DNA of 64,000 nt, from contig JAHWDD010000003.1 of assembly GCA_023897205.1 (NCBI GenBank), positions 4,715,665 through 4,779,664 on the forward strand. The letters run 5' to 3'. The DNA comes from Exophiala sp. HKRS030 (lineage: Eukaryota > Ascomycota > Eurotiomycetes > Chaetothyriales > Herpotrichiellaceae). The position numbers and the translations under genes were made by a program. Positions 35,188-48,135 of the stretch are shown in pieces. How positions within the stretch are numbered: position 1 is the stretch's first letter; each line of letters begins with the position of its first letter. Below the pieces are notes generated by a model. That model was not told where the DNA came from. It saw nothing but the letters and a program-made list of their open reading frames with translations, and ran no database searches.

Positions 35188-35440
35188 TGGAAACAGATGA
35201 GGTCTGATGCTGCAGCTAGAGGGGACCCCGGGCTGGAAAATGGAAAAAATCTTCGGAATGGCAACTAGAAAGGCAGTTTGATAAACTTGTCCAAGAGCCG
35301 GAGTTGAAGGCTTTTCTTGTTGTGATTCAAGGACCTGACAAACCTCTTGCCATCGAATCGTATTTCGGCATCACAAGCTCTTCATTTGATTAGGGAGAAT
35401 TCTGGCAACGTTTAACACAGCGAATAGAGTAATGCCTTCA

Positions 35441-37062
35441 ACGCACAATCTAAGCCTCTTGCATGATGACAAGATTGGGTATCGCTTTGTCCTATCATTC
35501 TGACTTGTATGTTTCGTAAGTGCTTTTAGTCGCGGTCGGAGGGTTGTTTAGAGACCACATTTGAAATGCTCATCCGCCGACTTGCCTGGGTCACTTTCCT
35601 GGGGTAAATACTACCGCCGAATGGACAGAAAGACGCCGGTAATCCAGGTCACGCAACCCAGACCGTCGAGATGGTGGCATACTGTGCTTCCCAATTGACC
35701 AGGGTATATATATTCTGATCATGTGCTGGCCTCCGAACGGTTGGTTAGACCTTGTCGAGCATAATTTATCGCTACCGTTTGCTTCTTCGGTAATTCCATC
35801 CCACTGTACAGTATAGTCACAAAAGGCTAAGTGCGGGGACTGAGGGCAGTTCACATTATGTAGCAATCTTCGCAGGTAGACCATGGCACAATTGGGCCAC
35901 CGGGATTATCTTCCTCTCGAAAACAAGCATGCAACTTTCCTGCCGACTGGGTGACCTTCAGAGCTTGCCAGGGAAGGGACCATCAAGGAAATACAAGGCC
36001 ATATATGCGAGCGACTCGAGGGCATCGCGTCGTAATGCAGCTGCATGAAAGCCAGTTTTAGCTGTCGAGTCAACAATAGAAGCTATTCACGGCACTTACC
36101 GACGTTCGGATGACCATAGCTGTACTCAATCGTGTGAAAAAAAGAAGAAGATGACGTGGAGGACAGACAGAGATTGCTTGGTGATACCAGCGATCTCAGC
36201 TTTGCGAAACAGCTCACCAAGTTAGACAACCGTCATCCAGATTACACATGTGAGTTTTGATTCGGTTGTGATTGACATACCTGGTCTGTTGACAGGTCGT
36301 CAAAGACATGTTGAAATTTCAAGAGTCGAATTGTTTAGCCCATGTGAAGGATGGTGACTCTTCAGGCATCACTCCGAGATCTTTCCGTGCAATGTGAAGC
36401 AAATTTTGTCTACATCGGCTCTTCTGTTCAATCGTTGATGGGTCTCTGTCGTTGACGCAGCGCTGGAGGTGACTAGAAGCCTGGACCGCAAGTCATGGAC
36501 CTGCCTTACCGTCGAAGTAAACTAAAGTCCACAGAGCTTAGGGGAACAGACACTTTCGGAATGCGGCTTTGAATAAACTGGAAGTGACGTTTTGTGACCC
36601 TTCACTCTCTTTTCCGTTGTCAACATGATGCCTAAACAAAAACGCTGGACAAACGAGATCGTCCACGCAAGAAATGGTTGACAGCCGCTGCATGCTTTCT
36701 GTGAGCTTAAAAGATGACTTAGCCAGTCAACCAAGGTCATGCTGGTGTCATATATGTCCTTAGAGATGACTTTCATCGTCTAGCGACCCAAGTGCGTGAT
36801 TCGACAGTGCACTCAGTCGTTTGTTCCGTTTTCCATCTGTGCAGTCCGCGCCGTGATCGCTTACACTTGTTGGTGGAGTGGCGTTTGATGAACATGACAC
36901 ATCTGGAATACAACAATCATGCGATACGGACTTTCGAGGATCTCGATTGGCCTTATTGAAACTGTTTCTCGACCATGCCTCCTCCAGAACCTGCCGAATA
37001 TCTTAGTCCGTCCTAATCATCTTCGAATCCCGAGTATACTTCCAGATTCAGCTCGATCTCAT
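35441..37062. other. Gene-poor stretch
   Basis: No recognisable coding sequence. Includes the likely promoter of the Ser/Thr-rich membrane protein at the right end; an in-frame ATG at 36919 upstream of the preferred start would add 48 unremarkable residues. Confidence 0.4.
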
Positions 37063-37788
37063 ATGTCCACATATCAGGAACACCCTCCAAGATACGCGAC
37101 ACCTTCAGAAAGAATGGGAACGCAAGCAACATATGGAAAGCCAACATATCCACTTTATGTCAATGATCCTTATACTGATACCCAGATACTCCCTGAACGC
37201 TCCAGCAGGAAAAGTGCATTCAAAAAATGGTACATGCTAGGTGCAGTTCTGAGTGTCATCATTATCATCGTCCTGGTAGTCGTGGTGGTTGTGCAAGCCC
37301 TGGTAAGACTCGTATCATTGCAAGCAGAATCTCCATCCACTCACACAAGATTAGAAGCGACCTGCGGCTTCCGAGGCAAGTGTTACACCAATAGCATCTC
37401 CAAGTCTCATAACAACCACGGTCACTAGTTCAGTCTCGGCCCTCGAGCAGATCCCCAAAGAAACAACGATCATTTCGACAACAACCAAAACCGAGACAAG
37501 CACTGCGACTTCAGTTTCGACTTCGTTGGTCACATCATTGTCATTATCAACCGTTACCTATACGCCTCCTACGACGATGGTCGTAACTAGCCGAGAAACG
37601 ACCACAAACACCGCAACTGCGACGAGCACAGTGGTCTCAAGCATGACAATCAGTTCAATATTTATCTCCACAGCCCCAGTGGAGACAATGGACGGTAAAT
37701 ACAAACCTTTTTATGAACGTTTTGTTCCTGCCCCCTGCCTCTTGCGCATGTGTTCGTCCTTCTTGGCCCACCCATAGACGTGAAGTAG
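37063..37788 (+). CDS. Ser/Thr-rich single-pass membrane protein
   Basis: ATG 37063 opens a short polar N-terminus (MSTYQEHPPRYATPSERMG...) ending in basic residues (SRKSAFKKW), then one strong transmembrane helix (MLGAVLSVIIIIVLVVVVVV). A 52-base intron (37303-37354, GTAAGA to TTAG) leads to a long Ser/Thr-rich region (SLITTTVTSSVSALEQIPKE, TSTVVSSMTISS). With no signal peptide and positive charge before the helix, it would be N-in with a heavily O-glycosylatable outer part, like small wall-associated proteins of fungi. The 3' end is uncertain: a second intron 37695-37777 gives ...TMDDVK and stop 37788; unspliced, it reads to 37777. Function is unknown. Confidence 0.55.
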
Positions 37789-39163
37789 CAAAGCGATATC
37801 ACACCCTGCGAAATTCACGACGAAGATGCAGTAAGAGTCAATGATCTGCTTCGATTCTCATTATGTATATTGCGAGGTGACTTGAAGATTAGTCCGCTAA
37901 CATATGTTTAGTTCGGCTCAAGGGGACCACCACGACGATGACATCGACGGTCCGCCCATTGCTGACCGGCAGCTGAAAAACGAATCTCTGTAGCCCACAG
38001 ACTAGGTGCTAGTTAGGACTCTGGTTTCTTTGTATCCATTGACGGACGTCAATATTGCTTTGCTCATTTCAGCACCTGCTCAATTCCTGGCATGGATGTC
38101 GAGCAAGGCTCGGCTCTATGATAGAAATGATTTTGGAGACATTCAAGAGCCTCATCTCCTCTGGTTGGCGCCCGGACAATAGCCTAGTGTGAATAGACAC
38201 ATTGTCCTCTTCAAGGACAAGTAGCCAGTTAAACCGTGGACATAACCTGTAGATTTTCTGCAACACCGGTCTGACATAGTAAATGGTACACATATGACCT
38301 CGGTGATCACATTACTTTAGAAGCACATGGAATGTCAATTCCCATATTTCCTAGAGTCATGGAAGGGGTTGAGGTTGTAAAGTGTCCATCTGAGCGCGAT
38401 GATCATCCGACCGTAGCAAAGGACTAGTCGGATTGTCTACTGGTGACAAGCCACTTGTGGCGATGTGTGATGTGGCTGAGCGAACCCAAAGCCCGTGAGA
38501 ATATCCGAGCAGCCAATAACCTGTGAGCGGAACAACCAACAGCCAATGCGATAAGAGGCTAGGCCCGAGGCGATCGTCCTCACCTCGCGTTCTGGTTGTC
38601 GATTTCAGCAGGGCACGGCAGGGTCCAGTAAGGATCTCCCGGGTGCTCTTTCCCCGCCCAATCGTCGCCATTTGCCTCCTTCCTTCAGCTGTCTTGGGCC
38701 CAACTTGCTCCAATTTACTCCAACTTGGCCCTTCAGTGCCTCCCAATAATGGCGCCTATCGTCCCAACCTCAAGCAATCAGCCTGCGACAACTCATGCCA
38801 ACATCTGATTTCTCGAACACAAAACGTTTTATTCGTCGTCTTCGCTCTTGCTTTTGCCGCCCTACTTCTGTACCCAGTCTTTGTATTTGGGCAACAATCA
38901 AATGCGACATTTAATCTCCATGTTGCAACTTACTTGTCACCTTTGTCTAAATTGACCTTCTGACTGAAAGGCTTTGTTGACCGACAAACCCATTCTACAG
39001 TCATGCTATCTTGGTGACATCGTTATATCTCAAGATTGCCCGCAGTTGGCATATCGACTACTCAAAATCACCTGGTCGAAATCCCCCCTCTTTATCCGTC
39101 TTGCGATATCAGATTAAACTGGTCTTATTTCTCAACAAACCACGCACATAATCCTCCTACATC
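37789..39163. other. Intergenic region, no gene seen
   Basis: Contains the promoter of the following gene; a plus-strand frame at 38523-38963 has no domain and probably lies in its 5' leader. Nothing else supported. Confidence 0.45.
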
Positions 39164-40513
39164 ATGGCTGCCATTCACCAGACGATAGCGATTGTTGACA
39201 GATCCAACAAGGTCGTGGGTACAAGCAAACAACTCAAGAATGTTTTCAAAGAGGCCAAGCTGGCCTACCTCGAACGCAAGGCGGAAATCGTCGCCGAAAG
39301 AAAAGCACGAGAAGACAAAGAGTTACGGAAGGCACTCAAAGCGGCTTCGATAGCCGATGAGGCAAGGACAGATACCTCAAGAAGGCCTAGAAGACACGAG
39401 TCTCACAGAAGAGACTCTGAACAACATCGCCGAGCTCCGTCGGAACACAGTCAGCGCTCATCAGACACAAGGCGAAGAAGTCACCATCGCCGTACTTCTG
39501 GAAGTGTCAGCCCAACTATTCCCGCTGAAAGCAACTCTCGCCATGTTGGCCTCGCCGAATTCAATGAGGAACTGTACGGCACTGACAGGTCAGCACCTGC
39601 AGTTCCATCTGCCCAGCTGCTAGTGCGTCGCAATACGGACCTGCCGTTGGATGCTCACCGCTCACATCGCCCGGCCCCAGTACGGTCCAATTCTGCCTCT
39701 GTCGTTGATCACCATATTGATATGGATCTGGCGTACGGCGAATATCACCCTGAGTCGTTGCAGTTGAGCCCAAAAGTCGAGCAGACTTTGCAGAAACAAG
39801 AAATGGCTAGTCTTGTGACGAAATGCAAAATGCTTCTAGACGAGGCCAACTGTGCGCAGCATAGTGTCAAAGCAATCGTTGCACACTTGCAGAAGAACCC
39901 CGATGCCATGGCTGCTGTGGCCCTGACTTTGGCAGAGATCAGTAACTTAGCCACTAAGATGGCACCAACTGCACTTGCATCTTTCAAAACTGCCGCCCCT
40001 GCCGTCTTCGCCATACTCGCCTCGCCCCAATTCCTTATTGCCGTTGGCGTCGGCGTCGGGCTAACGGTAGTGATGTTTGGTGGGTACAAAGTCATCAAGA
40101 AAATCAAAGCTGCCTCCGGAAACGAAAAGGATGATGGCATGGACGAAATGCTAGATGTTAATGAACTTGATCGCATCGAGAATTGGAGACGAGGCATCTC
40201 GGAAACCGATGCCGAAACTGAAAGTGTTGCAACAAGTGTCGAAGGTGAATTTATTACACCGCTTGCTGCGGCAAGTGTGCGTGACGTCCGCCTACCGGAA
40301 AACGAGGGCAGGCATCGCGAAAGGGGGCGAAGTGATAAGAAGAAGCACCGACACAGAAGCGTTGATGATAACGCCACAGTCAGTGCTGCAGATACTGAGA
40401 GCACCTCTCGATCAAGCAAGAGCAGTAGGCGCAAAGCCGAGAAAAAGGAAAAGGCGTTGGTGAAGGTTTACAAGCCTAGTCCTTTGAGAAGGATCTTCTC
40501 GAGCAGGGACTAG
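39164..40513 (+). CDS. Conserved-looking fungal membrane protein of unknown function
   Basis: Single exon of 449 codons starting MAAIHQTIAIVDRSNKVVGT. The first 70 residues are charged and helical (FKEAKLAYLERKAEIVAERK), followed by an Arg/Ser/His-rich disordered stretch. Residues from about 200 form helices (LVTKCKMLLDEANCAQHSVK, MAAVALTLAEISNLATKMAP) and one transmembrane segment in FLIAVGVGVGLTVVMFGGYK. The C-terminal 120 residues are basic and Ser-rich, ending KVYKPSPLRRIFSSRD. I recognise the layout from hypothetical proteins in other filamentous ascomycetes but know no function. No signal peptide. Confidence 0.75.
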   Translation: MAAIHQTIAIVDRSNKVVGTSKQLKNVFKEAKLAYLERKAEIVAERKAREDKELRKALKAASIADEARTDTSRRPRRHESHRRDSEQHRRAPSEHSQRSSDTRRRSHHRRTSGSVSPTIPAESNSRHVGLAEFNEELYGTDRSAPAVPSAQLLVRRNTDLPLDAHRSHRPAPVRSNSASVVDHHIDMDLAYGEYHPESLQLSPKVEQTLQKQEMASLVTKCKMLLDEANCAQHSVKAIVAHLQKNPDAMAAVALTLAEISNLATKMAPTALASFKTAAPAVFAILASPQFLIAVGVGVGLTVVMFGGYKVIKKIKAASGNEKDDGMDEMLDVNELDRIENWRRGISETDAETESVATSVEGEFITPLAAASVRDVRLPENEGRHRERGRSDKKKHRHRSVDDNATVSAADTESTSRSSKSSRRKAEKKEKALVKVYKPSPLRRIFSSRD

Positions 40514-41091
40514 TCTACTGTCCGCAGCACACGTGATTGTCCAAGGTATTGGGTTTGTTGGCTGGCGTTTGAGACCACTGGAAATATGACGAAGTGATGA
40601 ATTTATGGCCATGATTGAAAATATAACTAGATAAGATACCAGTCTTTCACAAGGACAATTAGACAAGTCATGCATTCTACTTCAAACAAACTACACGATG
40701 TCGTAGATCATGGTGACCTTGAATCGGCGTGTGCGGTAAAAGTTGAGCCCTTCGCAGTAGTAGTCACGTGAGGGGATCCGCCAAATTTTTTAGAATTGCT
40801 GGTTGACCCGTTGCCGGATTTCACCTGCGGCGAATTCTGAAGACTATCTCATCAGTGAATGTTATCCATTGTTTTGCATCTAATGTTCTCGCTATCCTAG
40901 CCAACCTGCAAATCCAGTCACCATTGGATTCATTTCGACAACCTGTGTATGAGATCTTCAGGCTAGCCCCGAGCGTTGCTATCGACCGTTGCCCTTGGAC
41001 CTTGACGAAATCTACGATTTGATCCTCCCTCGGTTGAAAGCAGCCTACACATCCTCACTGTTCGCATCATACACAGTCTGCGGGCGCAAGG
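40514..41091. other. Spacer with Tim17 promoter
   Basis: Runs to the Tim17 start. A TCACGTGA palindrome occurs near 40767, the same core found in the CTAG-rich islands further right. The open frame at 40989-41174 overlaps the Tim17 first exon in another frame and looks accidental. Confidence 0.45.
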
Positions 41092-41715
41092 ATGGATCAT
41101 TCACGAGACCCTTGCCCATGGGTGGCATTGTCGGATTTTGGTGGCGCCTTTTCGATGGGTGCACTAGGTGGTAAGAAGATGCTCACGACAAACTTATGAT
41201 TCGGATCAAAGTGGTTGACCTTGCCTTAGGCACATTATGGCACGGAATCAAAGGTTACAGAAATTCTCCTTACGGCGAACGACGGATAGGCATGATCACA
41301 GCAATTAAAGCACGAGCACCAGTGACCGGAGGTAATTTCGGTGTCTGGGGTGGGATGTTCAGCACATTCGACTGTGCCGTCAAGGGAATCCGCAAGAAGG
41401 AAGATCCTTATAACTCCATCATCGCGGGATTTTTCACCGGCGGTGCTCTCGCTGTTAGAGGAGGATACAAGGCCGCGAGAAACGGTGCTATTATGTGTGC
41501 CATCTTCCTGGCGGTTATCGAAGGTGTAGGGATCGGTATTCAACGTTTCATGGCTGACAGCACAAGACTGGACGTAAGTACAATAGAGGATCTCAATGTG
41601 GAGAGCCACGGTTGCTAACAAGACCTAGCTGCCACCCCATCAAGTTCGGAATCAGGTCGCGTTGCGGCGTGACTGGAGATGGCCACGATTCCACATTTTA
41701 TCTAAGTGCGGCTGA
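41092..41715 (+). CDS. TIM17: Tim17, core subunit of the mitochondrial TIM23 protein translocase
   Basis: Three exons (41092-41170, 41230-41573, 41629-41715) with introns of 59 and 55 bases give 169 residues. [20 protein letters not shown] is the conserved Tim17 N-terminus, facing the intermembrane space with its Asp and Cys; [20 protein letters not shown] and the Gly-rich helix signatures ([17 protein letters not shown]) are the Tim17/22/23 family hallmarks, with four hydrophobic segments. Tim17 forms the lateral path for presequence proteins through the inner membrane. The short third exon encodes a basic tail (LPPHQVRNQ...) that is less conserved, so the last junction is the least certain. 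Confidence 0.93.
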
Positions 41716-42346
41716 CTCTTGGATCACGCATGCCATATTTCTGGTCCGTTGATCCGTCGCTCCTCAATTCTCTACTCTCTTCAGGCCAACGAAGATTCAT
41801 CATGCATAGCGGGCGTACAGGGATATGGAGGTTGATATTGGCACACATCGGAAAAGGACATTTTTTGTTATGCTCCTGATATATATGTGTGGCCAGGTCT
41901 CGAGGTGCTTGACCGTAAGAAGTACAGCAAGACCTTCATCCACTCTTGGTGGCTGGATTGTATTTATAGCGTAGTCAAGGGTGGAATGGAGCCCAATCCG
42001 TGCCTCCACGGACCATCTGGAATTATTCTATTTATGGTAGAAATGTCCACTTTGATATGCATTCCTTTATTGTGCCATACAATATGCATAATGAGCAAAG
42101 ATTTGTGAGAATATTGACAAACTTCTGATTGCCATTTCCATTTGCTCGTATTTTGTTGCATGTGACTCGTGATTATGTCGCGGCGGATTAAACTCGACAA
42201 TTTGACCAAACAGGCAAGAGTCATGCCTGCATATTGCCTCGCCGTTTCGCATGCCTCAGGCAGCCTTCCCCTCGATAACTTCTTTCAACAACTGCCATTT
42301 GGTTTGACGGGCTAATTGATAAAGCCCCAAATCAGGGATTTTTGAC
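41716..42346. other. Intergenic region between Tim17 and Hul4 genes
   Basis: Holds the Hul4 promoter. No protein-like frame was identified with confidence. Confidence 0.45.
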
Positions 42347-45300
42347 ATGCATTATGCGCAACCCACAGGAAAGATTGCAGCGCTCGAGGACGCCGGCATC
42401 GAGTCGAGCGAGAACAAGACTTCTCGAAGCGCAAAGTTGTCTGCCGATTTAGGCTTCCCTATACCAGATGAATTCCTGTCCGATATTATACCCTTAACAG
42501 ATCCGAAATTACAATACGCGACGTATCATGCACAACGTGATCGGCGACTGCGCCTTCTCATCCGACGCTACACGAATCAAATCCAGTACGGGTGCAGAAA
42601 TATCAATTGTGCAACCGCCACATGCCTGAGCTATAGAAAGAGGAATAGTACAGTACCCTTGAGGCGATATACCGATGTGTCGGCGCGTACACTTGCTTGC
42701 CAGCTTGTTGACGACTTCACAAGAGCTGGGAGTGATGGAAGGGCCGGGCTGTGCCAGAACGACCCAATTGTACCGTGGTACGAGGATCCGATGATGTCCA
42801 AGAAAAGAAGGAACAGCATTGAGAAGCTTTCGCAACAAAAGAATACCGTTCATGAGAATGGACATGCTTCAAAACCTGTTGGATCCCATACTTCACAGCG
42901 TGTCAAGGAAGTTCGCAGGCATTCTCCTCTTGCTGAACACCCTCCAAGAAAACCAAGTCACGATAGGGTCGTGCCAATTGGGAGACGTGGGGCACATCGT
43001 AGCCCGGGAGCCTCAACTGTTTCAATACAACCAAGTGGCAGTGTTATCGTTGCCATTGACACCTCACATCGTCAGCAGAATGAACGCGATGGTAGCCCTG
43101 AAAGCCGAAGCGACCTGGTCTCTGCCGCACAGCCGAAGAACCTGCCTCCGCCAACCGGCACTGATGGTGCATCCTTTAGTCAGGTTCTGTTTGACATGCT
43201 TCCACTCCGGTTGTTGGGTTGGCTGCCGCCGCTTAGAAGACCACCTTCTCTCGAACCTTCACTTGCTCCACCCGAGCAGCAGGAGCTTCCGGACAGCGAG
43301 CATAAGACCAGACTGAGACTTGTCAGTCATGATGATGTGCAGGTGGCAGATTCTGACCAGGAGCTTGCCCATTCTGGAATTGACCAGCAGAGTTCAGGAT
43401 CGCCGCACTGTACAGGCCAACCACCAGTTTATACCCTTCGAGCACTAAATTTCAACCATCTTTCCTGGTTACAAAGCTACAAGCACCGCCCGGATTCACA
43501 AATGACATACAATGGACAAGTCATTGCTTTTCTAAAGCAGAGTCTATTCTACTGTTTGAGCGATCCTGAGCGTTTAGTCACCGCAGTTCGGGACCTGCAG
43601 CTATCCTATGGCTATCCCGCACTCTCTGGGGAATCTGAGAACATGGATTCTTCGAATGAGAACGACTCTCAACACAAAAGGATCTCATCAACACAGACTT
43701 CCTCACAACCACGCCCTAAACGTGGTACACCAAGTCCTTGGCCTCAATTCAGGACAACGACGCGACTGGAAATAGAGTCATTGATAATGTCGCTTGCGTT
43801 CTTGGATCACTTCAAGCAGCGTGACTTGGTTTTGAACAGTATCTTCACCGCTTTGCAACATTCATATACCCTTCCACCATGGTTACAAAATCATAAGCGT
43901 CTGCACAGCCCTGGGCACTTGAACAGCGGAGACAGGTTAACAAAGACCTCAAAAGGCCCTGAAACCGATCGTGTAAAATCATCCGAAAGTCAAGACGTCT
44001 TAAGGAACGTCCTCTCGGGGATGGCATCAATAGCGTTGGTCCTTTGAAAGACAGCCAAGTTTGCGAATTATGCCTTGTGGGATTGATGTCTATCGCATCT
44101 TTGATCATCAATGGTGCTCAGTCCAAATATTGGGGCCACAAATTCACATTTACTCAACTTCGAATCCTACGGAACAAAGGTAGAGCCCACTCCCACTGGC
44201 CAAAAATCGAAACCGAGGGTCCCGATGGGTACTACCGTGATGGGCTGCGATACGCGGGGTTCATGATTCGCTCAATCGACATATGCGATGATTGGAATGT
44301 CCTTCGCTTATTGGGAGGAATCATGGATGTGATTAGCCACCGCCTGATGGTGGCGAAATGGAGCGAATCTCTGAAGAGTTCCAATGGGACAAAAGACAAG
44401 AAAAAGACAATTGTTGATCTTTTAGTCGCACGCCTAGATCGAGTTGCACTGACCGATGATGAAAGTAATGACCGGGAAACCCTTAGTTGGATGGGGACTG
44501 CCATTGTTGAATTGGTCAGAACGATAATGCTCAGAGTCTGGAACCATAAGCCTATTGTGCAGCGTGCTGGGTCAGTTGGGGGTGCACTGGAACTTCTGGC
44601 TGCCATCTACAGAGCACGTGTTGTGCTGAATCTGGATCACCAAATGTTTACCATGCCATTTATTGCCGACATTTTTGACGACATCGCCATGCCAAACGAG
44701 TGGCTGTCCTTTCGCCCGGATACTCGCCAAATGCATCTCCTCTCCTTCTCATTTCTTTTCGAACCAGCAACTCTCGTAAAGTACTTCCGTGCCATCAACA
44801 TCGAATCAATGCGCAAGTCATATGAGGAGGCCACCATTGTTCAAAATGACACACGGCATTTCATGTGTGCGCCGATAATCCCATTATATGGTGGGAAGGA
44901 AGTTTTGGCACACCTGCGCCCGCATATGGCGAAATATCTTGTCCTTACCATCCGACGTGATGACATGTTGAATGATGCCATCAATCAACTTTGGCATCGC
45001 GAGCGTCAGGAATTATTGCGGCCCTTGCGAGTCCGTCTTGGTCAATCTGAAGGCGAAGACGGGCTAGACCATGGTGGTGTGCAACAGGAGTTTTTCCGTG
45101 TGATATTTGCCAAAGCATTGGACAATGACTTTGGCATGTTCACAACTGATGACACAACGAGAAACACGTGGTTTCAACCTGGTTCGCTCGAGCCGCTCTA
45201 CAGATTCGAAGCTCTAGGGATTCTCATGTCGATTGCTATCTACAATGGCATAACCCTTCCTGTTACCTTCCCATTGGCGTTTTACCGCAAGCTTCTCAAT

Positions 45301-46257
45301 CTCAAGGTGAAGAGTCTGGACCACATTGCAGACGGCTGGCCTGAGTTGACAAGAGGTCTTAGGACATTACTTGACTGGACAGATGGAGATGTCGGTGATG
45401 TGATTGCACGCACATACGAGTTTAGCTATGAATTGTATGGCAGCACTGTCAGTGTTGATATTTCTCGCATAGGCAGAGATGACGCCTGGCCACAACATCA
45501 GAATGATGTCGGCCCAAGCGCGAGCAAGAAGCGACCTAAGTCTACGTCTTTCGAGCTCCCATCGGACAGCGCCGAAATTGCCCCAAGAGCTCAACCATCT
45601 CCTCCTCTTGAGCCATCCACGCTTCCAAGTCAGATGCAAACCCCCAGCAGAACTTCCACTAATCTAAATGGAATCACTACGCCTCTCAGTCTTTCGGATT
45701 CGGAGTATGCAGGCCCAAACGAAGAGCTTGAAGCTCCCCTGGTCACAAATGACAACCGCAATCAATATGTTCTGGACTACATCCACTGGCTGGTGCACAA
45801 ATCCATCTCCCCGCAATTTTCCGCATTCGCCAATGGGTTTTACACATGCCTTGATCGAACAGCACTGAGCATATTCACGCCCGAAGCCCTCAAGTTGGTT
45901 ATTGAAGGCCATTCAAGAATCGACATCAACGAACTCGAGCGGACTGCGACCTATGATGACTTTGAGAAGGATTCAGAATATATCGGCTGGTTCTGGCAGA
46001 TTGTTCGAAACATGTCACCCGAGCAACATAAACATCTTCTCGAGTTTGTGACGGCAAGTGATCGCATTCCTGTCAACGGAATGGCCAGTGTCGTGTTTGT
46101 GATTCAACGCAACGGGGATGGGGACATTGATGGAAGGCTGCCTAGTAGCAGTACCTGTTACGGCCGCTTATTGCTACCAGTGTACAAAGAACGTGAAGTT
46201 CTGGAGGAGAAACTTTCCAAGGCAATCGAGAATTGTTTTGGCTTCGGCACCCTGTAA
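42347..46257 (+). CDS. HUL4: HECT-type E3 ubiquitin ligase, Hul4-like
   Basis: Two exons, 42347-43970 and 44051-46257, joined over an 80-base intron (GTGTAA donor, AAAG acceptor) give 1276 residues. The first exon includes an AZUL-like zinc finger as in UBE3A (YGCRNINCATATCLSYRKRN, then SARTLACQLV), followed by a disordered linker and a helical region. The second exon contains the complete HECT domain: GEDGLDHGGVQQEFF, PLYRFEALGILMSIAIYNGI, and the catalytic cysteine in LPSSSTCYGRLLLPVY, ending IENCFGFGTL. HECT ligases accept ubiquitin on this Cys and pass it to substrates; yeast Hul4 works with Tom1 and nuclear quality-control factors. The intron is inferred from the frame change; its donor is weak, and another junction nearby cannot be excluded. 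Confidence 0.9.
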
Positions 46258-46522
46258 TCGGATTGCAGGAAACAAGGCAGTGTGCCTCTGCGATCCAGAA
46301 CAGTCGTATTTAGACATTCCAACTATCTGTTGTGGGCATAAAAGGGTCAAACAATGTGTGCCCGTTCGGCCAAAATCCTCAAGGAACTACACATGCCCAG
46401 GTGATTAATACGTGTTTTCTAGATGGTAGCCTTTTCTCTCTCATTGTTGATATTTAATCGATGGTCGGTCTGATGTGTCTCACACCGCCACGGCTACCTG
46501 TGTCTATACAATCTTTATAGCA

Positions 46523-48135
46523 CTAATCGTCATCACGGTACCGCAACCCGACGCCCAATCCATTCCTCAAACGATCCTCCTTCTCAACCACAGCCACAGG
46601 CAGCGACTTTCCGATGCCGAAAAACACGAACAAGAACCACTTCCAGCGGAAGGGGTTGATCAGCGTGATAAAGACGAACCAGTAAATCAGCTCCGAGTAG
46701 GTGAAGAAGTCGAATGCTTTGGTCGGCGCGAGCGATTTGATCGTGCTGGTGAAGTCGATCCAGCGGTGCATCCAGTAGGGTCGCGGTGTTGTGAGTGGAT
46801 CGACGAGGAACATGAGTAGAAGCCGCGTGTAGATGCCGATGTGGTAGGAGCCCACGGTGCTGGTCGTCAAGTTAGCTTGTGAAATTTACATTTCTTGACA
46901 GGCGGCTTTGTGTGCCTTGATAGTGAACCCTGCAAGGGGATCTGGGTTGGTGGAACGACTTACCCGATTGCGGAGACATAGGTCGCGTTGATTGCACAGA
47001 TAGATGGAACCAGGGGAGGGAAGCACTGCACAAACCAGCGCGGAGGCAGGTAATTGTCTTCGAACGCCTCGTCTGGCAAGAAATCCAAGCCCGGCCGCTG
47101 ATAACCCGTGGCCATGATGATCATATCGCCTTCCACCAGCTTATGCCTGCCCGGTCCACCCTTCGGAATACCCTGTGCACGATGATTGAAGTAGATGCCG
47201 GTCTCCTTTACTTCCTCGATATCACCTCGCAACCAAGCGGCTTTGCCGGCGCGAATCTGGTCAAAGATCTCGGAATTGACCATCGGCGTCTCGGTGAACA
47301 GGCCTTCCTTGGCGGGTGCAATGTCCTTGAGGTCGCGGTAGAAGAAGACACGCAACAGGGTCTCAGGGATCCACGACAGAAGTGTCTCCTGGCCGAAGAT
47401 GTTGAATGCTAAAAGACTGTCGATGACTGCATTGCGTGGGATGATCCATTTGTCAGATCGTGCGAGGACTTTGATCTCGGCCGCGCCCGTGTCGATAGCC
47501 CATTCCAACGCTTCCACTGCACTGGCCCCGCCGCCGACGATGAGAATTTTCTTGCCCTTTGCGTCTTTGCCGTCGAGGCCTGATGAGTGCACGATCTCAC
47601 CCTTGAAGGCCTCTTGCCCATTGATATGTGCCATCTTCGGTGCTCCGCAGGTGCCCACGGCGGGGATGATGCCGTCGAAGCGACCATTGCTCGTGTCGTT
47701 GATGATCCAGCGGCCCTTTTTGTCCTTGTAGATCTTGTCGACGCGGGTGTTGAACTTTGTCTTCGAGTCGAGGCCGTAGCGGTACCATAGTTTGCGCACC
47801 TCTTCGACAATTTGGTTCTGCTTCGGGTATCCACCGTCGAATTTGATCGAGGGGTGAAACCTGTACATGACGCTGTGTATCTGCAGTCCTGATGTGTTGT
47901 TGACTTGGCTCCAGATGCCACCGAGATGGTTCTCGTCCCCGGCTTCAAAGACTGTTACGTCGAAGCCATGGCCAATGCAGTGCGCCGCTGCGGACACGCC
48001 AGTGATGCCAGCACCGATGACGGCGATTTTGGGCCGGTGCAATCGAGCCCCTGGTGCCGGTGGCGTGGGGGAGAAGATTTTATCCAGCATCCATTGTAGG
48101 AGAGCGTAGAGCCAGACAGCTGGGTTGAGGGCCAT
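46523..48135 (-). CDS. Flavin-containing monooxygenase-like enzyme
   Basis: Two exons (48135-46964, 46859-46523) joined over a 104-base intron give 502 residues. The N-terminus has a hydrophobic stretch (MALNPAVWLYALLQWMLDKI) that may anchor it in a membrane. FAD binding: IAVIGAGITGVSAAAHCIG; the FMO identification motif: FKGEIVHSSG; NADPH binding: ILIVGGGASAVEALEWA; and ATGYQRP typical of FMO and Baeyer-Villiger relatives. The C-terminus is aromatic and hydrophobic (FFTYSELIYWFVFITLI), another possible membrane contact. It would oxygenate a small nucleophile or ketone; substrate is unknown. Start ATG 48135 is the first in-frame ATG. Confidence 0.9.

Noticed and set aside
40989..41174. Plus-strand frame overlapping the Tim17 start
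   Set aside because: It reads the conserved Tim17 N-terminal codons in the wrong frame; Tim17 itself explains the sequence.
43971..44050. Frame change in Hul4 first considered a frameshift
   Set aside because: An 80-base GT-AG intron fits the required phase and the joined length is a multiple of three, so an intron is the simpler reading, although its donor is weak.
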